DNA of 63,013 nucleotides, taken from the NCBI GenBank assembly GCA_033297205.1, contig MU859264.1:1-63013 (forward strand), in the 5' to 3' direction. This document shows positions 56,602 to 63,013 of the stretch, piece after piece (position 1 is the first letter of the stretch; every line of letters starts with the position of its first letter). The notes beneath the pieces were generated by a model. It saw only the letters and a list, made by a program, of their open reading frames with translations. It was not told where the DNA came from and made no database searches. The position numbers and the translations under genes were made by a program. The stretch is from Pseudoneurospora amorphoporcata (taxonomy: Eukaryota; Ascomycota; Sordariomycetes; Sordariales; Sordariaceae).

Positions 56602-59600
56602 CTTGGGTAGCTAACGGGTTCAAAATGACCCGTTAGCTTTGAGTGTGTGTGTGTGTGTGTGTGCCGAGGGCCGGTGGCCGAAGCGAAAAGTTCAAAGATA
56701 TGGAAGGGTGTCCAAGGGGTATCGTCAGGTCGTCAAACTTGGTTCAAAAGAGAAAAAGTCATGAACGTCACAGGCATCAAACACGGATTCACACACAGAA
56801 AGAGAGGTCACACCCGTGAAAAAAAACCAAGGAAAGAAAAGAGGAGATGAAACACCCGATGAAGCCTGAAGAACAAGCTCTCAAGAAAAAGTTTGTGGTG
56901 TACGAGATGGCCCTACCATCCGCCTTTTATACGACCCGTGACGTCGACGACTTAGACGATCCGACCACCCCCAAAAACTAAAAGGGGGAGGGCATGAACA
57001 ACAAAGTCTGCAGAGCACTAGACTAGCAGATTCCAGGTACGTCGACTCACCGCAAGGGGCGGGAGTCATGGAGGGAGGCAAGGTTCACTAACCAGATTTT
57101 CAGGCACCGCTACTACACATAACTTGTGTGACAACTCCCAAGGAGGCTAGGGCAAGGTACCTCAACCCCAGACCGTCGGGAGTCTAGACGGGAGGCCAGG
57201 CAAGAAAGACCACCAACAGCGGGCGGGACTGCAGGGGAAGATTCCGTGCAGAGGGGGAGAAAAGTTTGAAAATTTGGAAGAAAAGAAAAATTTGCGGTTG
57301 GGCAGAAAAGATTCCCATTGGGTTGGCCGTTTTCCTGCTTGTTTTCAGCAAAAAGCAATGGATGGGGAAATTGTGTCCCAGCACTCCCAGGAGCAACTAG
57401 CACCCTCTAACCCATGTCATAGCTCTAGACTAGACTAGACCTGGGGAACTCTACCCCCGATGATTCTCCGGCGGGAACATGATGAACCAAGTTTCGTTTC
57501 ATCCTTCACTTGATGGTCAACAGGTGGCCGTCATTCAGTAGGGTGTTACAGAAGAGCGCGAACAGGAAGATAGATAGATGCCTTGAGCCTTCACCGAGAG
57601 TCCCAGCAGACAGGCAGGGTGGCCACGACAACAAAAGATGGCCGTTTTCGATCAAAGGAACATACCTAGGAAAAGAGCGGAAACAAAACTGATCAGGTGA
57701 TGGATGGCGTTCAATAAGGTACCCAAGTGAAGGAGGAGTCGGTTGGCATCTCACCGACAAAAAGCTGTGTGTGTGTGTGGTGTGAGTGGGACGATGTTCA
57801 TGATGGATGCCCTCTTACACTAACTACACCGCGTCCCTCCAGACACTCGGTGTTTTTTACTCCGAGAATAGGTAGCTTCACCAAGCAACTTCAAAACACC
57901 GGAGGAAACGCATAAAGACCAAAACAGAAGGGAAATGACCCATTCATGCCCAAAAGTCCGTCTCAAGAGACAGATCGACGACGAGAGTGTTGCGTACCTG
58001 AATACTAAAACCGGGAATAACAGCTTCCTCGTCCAAACGAACTCATCGCTTCGGTTGGCCACCTCACTGTGCCCGCCAAAAGACGAGAGGCCATGTGGCA
58101 GGCAGCGGTACATAGCGGTGAATCACAGTGGGCCGCGCTGAAACTTCGTATAAACTCTGCACTAGCTCCTCGGAAAAAAGAGCACTAGCTCCCCTAGACC
58201 ACCGTCTGGACCTTTTTCGTCAGAGAACCAGCGGATAAGTTTTACCCCTGCCGTGGGTTGAATTTGTGTCGGGATACACACCGATTGGATCTGAATTGAC
58301 ACAAAAAGCAACCCAAAAATGCGAGGGACAAGTGGTCATCTGCCCTTTCGCGAAAATGCTGGTGGGAAACTTCGGTCCACATTGTCCCGGTGCTGCATTG
58401 GGGCCAAGAAACCATTCGGGATCTGGACCTAGGCCGGAAATCGGAGAGCTTGATGGATTGATTGATGTTGACCCAATGACGTTGTGGAATTACGGTGATG
58501 ATTGTCGGTGGCCTTGACCGTAAGGTTGAGTGGGAAGGTTGACCGTGGTGTAAAAGATGGGAAAAAAAAAAGGCCTGGGGTAGCCCCCCGTTCTTCGGCG
58601 GAAGACGGCCTGTCCCATCATCTGCATAGGGCTGGCAGGCCATATATGGATTAAGTGAGGAATGGAGAGAAGGTGAGGTGGTCGAAAGGCATCATGCCTG
58701 ATTGAAATAATGGTGAACGACCTTACTCTCTGATGGGGTGAAATCAAACGCAAAGTGGAAAGATCTGATGAAGAAAAACCTGGAAGAGCGGGAAGAACAC
58801 GCCAAAGGCCCGGCCGTGGGCCCAGAGTGTACTATAAAACGTCCCGTCGTGACCAACCGGGCGCCCAATCAGCCATTGGCTTATCCACTGGGAATGCCCT
58901 CAGCTCCTTCCTCAGCAGCATTGAGCTCCGTCTGTTTGAACGAGGCGTGCCTTCCTTAGGTCTTGTGGGCTGCAAGCATGGCAGGCACGCTGCAGGTTGT
59001 TGCTGCGTCCTTCAATCCAAGCAGTGCAGCCAGCCAAGAGTTCGCGATGGCTTCATGCTAGTCCTACTGGACAATATGTATTGCCAATTTCGGTTGAAGA
59101 GGATGGCCATTTGGCCGTTCCAAACAAGAAAGGAAATAAAGAGGACAAAAAAAAGATGGGATACCCACGTTAGCCGGCATACAGAAGATCCCTTGGCCCA
59201 AGGCTGGGCTGGGCAGGTTGATGGGTTAGGTGAGACATACCTTTGGCCTCCTGCCCCTTGTCCTCCATCCGACAGCTACAGCACCATGCTATCGGACCAA
59301 CATGCCGTCCAGGAATGGCACAATTTCTGGTTAATGGTTTATTCTGGTAACAAGCGAAGGGATGCAGCACCAATGACGATTGCAAACAAAGGGGTATGGG
59401 TATGAAAAGCAGATATGCAAGACCCAAAAAAGCCAAAACCAGCGCCGCCGCCAGCCGTCCTCAATCTCCAAACCACACCTATCCTACCTATCCTATAACC
59501 AATATTTCTAACGCCAAAAGCAAAACATTCTTCTGTCTACTCGCACAGCTATGCCGAGGTACTCCAAAAGGGGGTAACATTCCAACAATGTAGGGGTGAG

Positions 59601-59722
59601 TGCTGTCCCGAGAGAAGGACAGAGCAGAGCGTCGCATCATCAGTCATGATCCATCAAATCCCGTCTGGGCTAGAAACGTCTCTCGCCTCCCCGTCTTCGA
59701 TAGGAGAGCAATGGTCGTCGCT
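56602..59722. other. Intergenic, 3.1 kb without a convincing gene
   Basis: GT repeats lie at about 56644-56662 and 57766-57778. A plus-strand frame at 58755-59405 (216 codons) has no domain, an irregular composition and no supporting start, so I do not call it. The left edge is the promoter of the MFS gene; the right edge is the 3' flank of the acyltransferase. Confidence 0.5.
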
Positions 59723-61173
59723 TCAAGACCAGACGAGCAGAGTTTTTGCAGCAGAACCCATCAAACTCAAAATCTCATAAATCCACCCCGCCACCCTCTC
59801 CCACGTCTTCGCCGCCGTGGTAGCCAACACGCCCGCAGCGCCCAACACGGAGAAAATCTGCAAAAACTCCAACGGGTGTCTCGCGCGCACCTCGGTCTCC
59901 AAATGGCCCTCGTGGCCCCCCTCCTTGGTCGGCGGACTAGGCGGGAAGCGACCGGTGGTCAAGTACTGCTCCATCAGCGCGTCCTTCTCGTACCAGCGCT
60001 CGCGCAGCCAGACGTCAAATTCCTCCTGGTTTTCGAGCGGCATGTCGTCGATGGCAAACCGGCGCCAGTAGAAGTTGACCGACTTGGGAGGCTGGCCGCG
60101 TAGGTAGGTGGAGGAGAGGGTGAAGAATTGGTCGCCGTACATGCCGCGGCTGGACTGGTGTTAGCTAGTGTCAGACCACAAGGCTTGAGTGGAAGTACTA
60201 CTTACGGAACGCCTTCGTAGGCAACTGTGCAGTCGTAGACGTATTCTACCGTGCCCTTCAACTCTTTCAGACAAAAGTACATTCCCGTACTGCGCGGCAG
60301 AAGGACGTGCTCCATATCCTTGATACTAATCTTATCCGCCCACTTCTTGGACTTGTTCCTTCCGTTTTGCGTGCAGTTTGTGCCCTCAGGGAACAACAGG
60401 AGCCACATGGGGTTGAGATACTGCCTCCCGTTATGTGTGTGCTTGGTCTTTAGCTTCCCGAGTCTGTAGGCCAGCCGCGGCCGATCGACGCTCATCTTGC
60501 GCGACATGAAGATGAACCCGTAGAACATCATTCCTTGGCCGACGATGGGGAGATACTTGAGCGACTCCTTGAGGATGATGTAGAGGTAGCCGTGCATGCG
60601 GGGCGCGTTGGCGTAGCCCACCCACCAGAGGTAGAGCCAGTCGGTGTAGATCTGGTGGTTGGCGATCATGACCATGCGCTCGGGGAAGTTGAACTCGACG
60701 CGGCCGTCGGGGGTCTTTTTGATCTGGCCGGCGACGGAGCCATCGCCGCTGATACGAATGGTTGTCGGGCCCCACCACTGCGTCATAGTCGTGAGGGCAA
60801 GGCCGAAGTACTGCTTCGTAAGGGCAATGTAGGTGTAATAGAGATCGCGGTTGATCCAATACAGTGGCGCGCCGAGAAACTGGGTTGCGACGATGCTGAG
60901 GCACTCGTGTTAGCTGATGCAGAGCTGATTGATAGTATTGACGAGGACATACCTAACGGAACATGCTGTGAAAAAGATAGCCAGGGAAACACCCCTCAGG
61001 ATTTGGATCAACTGGTTATGCTTCTCCTTCCCTGATGGATGCGCATTTTGGGTGGTCTTTTGCGAACTATCATTGTGTTGTACGAGCAGTCGAGATTCGT
61101 CTGGGTTAGTGTCTGTCGAGGCATGGTCGGATGTGATGTCCGGGTACGACGCCCTCTGGCGGAGGTCACCCAT
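59723..61173 (-). CDS. Lysophospholipid acyltransferase (PlsC/AGPAT, LCLAT1-like)
   Basis: This membrane acyltransferase adds an acyl chain to a lysophospholipid. Exons 61173-60953, 60895-60206 and 60149-59723 give 445 residues; introns are 57 and 56 bases. The start MGDLRQRASYPDITSDHAS is chosen over an upstream in-frame ATG (61368) because the intervening sequence is atypical. A first membrane segment (LIQILRGVSLAIFFTACSV) precedes the catalytic motif NHQIYTDWLYLW near residue 152, a full NHX4D. The glycerol-phosphate binding FPEGTN motif follows, then a YDCTVAYEG motif close to the family's block III/IV. The C-terminus has QPPKSVNFYWRRFAIDDMP and a last hydrophobic segment. The order matches the LCLAT1/Cst26 branch, ER-located in relatives; the specific substrate is not determinable. 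Confidence 0.93.
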
Positions 61174-61911
61174 GATGGGGTCGAGTGTTCGGCAGCGATC
61201 CGAATGGAGACACAAACTCTGGTCGACGTCGAGATTCGGATAGTGGGTGTGTTTTTGCGCCGCGATGTTGAAAGGCAGCAAGCAGGAACAACAGTGTTTG
61301 GTTGTCACCGAGGAAGCGAGGGATCGAGATGGTGATAAATAGTTATACAAGAAGGGAACAAGGGACAAGGCAGACTAGATGTGTCGAAACCCGATCCGCG
61401 CGTGCCGGTGCGGGCGCTTGTTGGAGGCTGAGTCGATGGCGAACCAACACTGCGCGCGGCAGTGGGACAAACGACGAGAGTGTTGTTTGGCGGAGGAACT
61501 GAGGTGAAATTGGAAGTGAAACAACAAGGGTAAAAACAACGAAAAAACAAACACGCAATAGAGGCAGGTGTTGGTATAATATGGACAAGACAAGAAAAGC
61601 TGTTTAGATCGGAAAACTAGGCATACCTACAGACATGGATCTAGGAACGAAGCGTCATATGCAACATCGGATGTTGTATCGTATCAAAAGTTCCGGCGGA
61701 TTGGGACATGTTCGTTGGCCTGGTTGGGTCAGCCCAACCACGGTCTCTCACTGTGTCAGTGTGGAGGGAGGGGTCAGCAACCGACGGGAAGAAGGAAGAG
61801 CATAGCGGAACATATAGGGGGGTGGTAAACCTCCACTCGACGGCTGACTTAAAATTATCCGTATTGAGACCGTTATATGAATAAGCCGCTTACAAAAATA
61901 ATATTTATTAT
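61174..61911. other. Intergenic between acyltransferase and AT-rich island
   Basis: This is the promoter side of the acyltransferase. From about 61850 the composition becomes strongly AT-rich, marking the edge of the island that holds the inverted-repeat element. No gene is seen. Confidence 0.5.
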
Positions 61912-61956
61912 AGAGCGACTCTACTCGCACCATAGGGAAACTCTATTCGCACCGTA
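61912..61956 (+). repeat. Left terminal inverted repeat
   Basis: This 45-base arm contains two tandem ~22-base subunits, the second running on past the arm to about 61961. Confidence 0.8.
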
Positions 61957-62286
61957 GATAAAATTTAAACTTCTACGTTTATCTTAGTGAAAATAAAGTA
62001 TATAAAGATAAAAGTAGGACTAAAATACTTGTTGAATTTTCATATATCTTTCAATCTACTTTAGGCCTCTTGCCGCTCTGAGATTGGCTAGGTTTTTCTT
62101 TTATTTAACTTTAATAGTGTTAAATTTTAATAGTTCTAAGCACTTTCAAATTTAAGACTTTATATACGTTGTAGACAAGTGATGTGAGGCTTGGAAAATA
62201 AAGAAAAAAATAAAGAAAAATCTAAGCTAATATGCGAACCTAGAGCCCCTTTACTTATAAAGAAACTTTAAATTTTCTTTTCATAT

Positions 62287-62331
62287 TACGGTGCGAATAG
62301 AGTTTCTCTACAGTGCGAGTAGAGTTGCTCT
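62287..62331 (-). repeat. Right terminal inverted repeat
   Basis: This is the inverted copy of the left arm with four transition differences; it has the same two-unit structure. Confidence 0.8.
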
Positions 62332-63013
62332 TATTATAATATCGATTATTTAATATAACTTCTGAACTAACTGCTTAACTAAGAGAAATTATTGTATTAA
62401 TACTAGTTTATATAAATAGCTATGTACAATTAGCTAAAAAAAATATAACTATCATCAGCCTATTCTCATATAGTTATATTTTATTATCTATTATTAACGT
62501 GTGGCTAGTACTGTGCTTTGTAACTGCCTTGTACTACCTTGTAGTATAGAAGGCTGATTGCTGAGAACACTATTCCTTCGACGTTACGAAATCAGTCAAC
62601 TCAGCCTCCATAGAATCTACTGGAACACAGAGGTTTCACCACTGCATTCTGGATTCTCGAACCTGTTTAAGCATTCTCCCTAGATTGATTTGTTATTATG
62701 AAATGCAACAGAAGCTTATAGATTCAACTCTTTCCTTTCATAGTATAGTACTCCTACAAGCACTTCTGCTAACTTACAGGAAGCTTCTACACTTTGGAAG
62801 CTTCCAGACACTCAGCATTTATGTATATAAAGACCTCTTCTCTCCGTTAGTTAGTCACTCCTTAAGCAAGCAAGTAAGCAAGAAAGCATAGCTTAAGTAA
62901 TACAATACAGTCTTTTCTACAGTGCAGAGTTCACTGTAATCTTCTGTCTTGAGAGCAGAGTCCTCTCTAAGACCTCTTTTATAACACTTCTATTGTATTT
63001 GCAACTACGCTGC
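62332..63013. other. AT-rich island with LTR-like promoter segment
   Basis: No coding frame is found. From about 62500 the sequence looks like an LTR: two GAAGCTTC palindromes (62780-62787 and 62797-62804), then TATATAAAG at 62824-62832, then a CT-rich stretch and AAGCAAG repeats to the window end. The LTR reading is inference because neither boundary nor any retroelement gene is in view. Confidence 0.4.
62780..62832 (+). promoter_or_regulatory. HSE-like dyads with TATA box
   Basis: Two GAAnnTTC dyads 17 bases apart are followed 20 bases later by TATATAAAG. Heat-shock-element-like dyads upstream of a TATA box suggest a promoter, possibly of an LTR retroelement. Confidence 0.4.

Larger units (their letters stand above)
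61912..62331. mobile_element. MITE-like inverted-repeat element, 420 bases
   Basis: A 45-base terminal inverted repeat (61912-61956 and 62287-62331) matches at 41 of 45 positions, and all four mismatches are transitions. Each arm is itself a tandem pair of about 22-base units, each starting ACTCTAYTCGCACC. The ends read AGAGC...GCTCT and are flanked on both sides by TATTAT, a possible 6-base target duplication, though the surroundings are AT-rich enough for chance. The interior is AT-rich with no coding frame. This fits a non-autonomous DNA transposon, with possible RIP damage. Confidence 0.75.

Noticed and set aside
58755..59405. 216-codon plus-strand frame
   Set aside because: Irregular composition, no recognisable domain, no supporting start context.

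Overview
The window is nuclear DNA from a filamentous ascomycete, most likely a Sordariomycete of the Neurospora/Sordaria type. The evidence is short GT-AG introns of about 55-105 bases with CTAAC/CTGAC branch sites close to the acceptor, strongly C-ending codons in highly expressed genes, intron-containing tRNA genes, a HapX iron regulator, and an AT-rich, transition-scarred repeat at the right edge that resembles repeat-induced point mutation (RIP). The species assignment is inference. The window opens on a 93-base A run and has a 10-base N gap at 50051-50060, so it is draft assembly and possibly a contig end.

Layout. 1-10.5 kb: Old-Yellow-Enzyme-type oxidoreductase (+), tRNA-Pro (-), SEC61 alpha (-), then divergently a MOD5-type tRNA isopentenyltransferase (+), and an unknown gene (+) whose frame is cut once by an in-frame TAG. 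11.7-18.8 kb: a 977-residue MFS transporter (-) and PheRS beta (-). 20-25.5 kb: one intronless 1823-codon unknown gene (-). 25.5-33.5 kb: about 8 kb with no convincing gene. 33.5-46.5 kb: HapX bZIP regulator (-), divergent short COG2 (+), mitochondrial ribosomal protein uL1 (-), divergent cytosolic GluRS (+), and a PNS1/CTL transporter (+). 47-50.3 kb: tRNA-Ser (+), an M20 amidohydrolase (+), and a broken cytochrome P450 around the gap (-). 51.9-61.2 kb: YTP1-like membrane protein (-), a second MFS transporter (-), and an NHX4D acyltransferase (-). 61.9-63.0 kb: an AT-rich island with a 420-base inverted-repeat element and an LTR-like promoter segment.

Genes connect loosely by theme. Six of the loci serve translation (tRNA-Pro, tRNA-Ser, MOD5, PheRS beta, uL1m, GluRS) and several serve the secretory or membrane system (Sec61, COG2, PNS1, YTP1-like, acyltransferase, two MFS). 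No biosynthetic cluster or new multi-gene system is evident. The observations most worth following are the TAG-split gene at 8576-10492, the inverted-repeat element at 61912-62331, the exact SreA-type GATA site in front of hapX, the leaky-scanning layout of the MOD5 gene, the gene-poor 8 kb next to hapX, and the P450 relic with anomalous G/C tracts. All exon boundaries were worked out by hand from splice signals and frame and have not been tested against transcripts.
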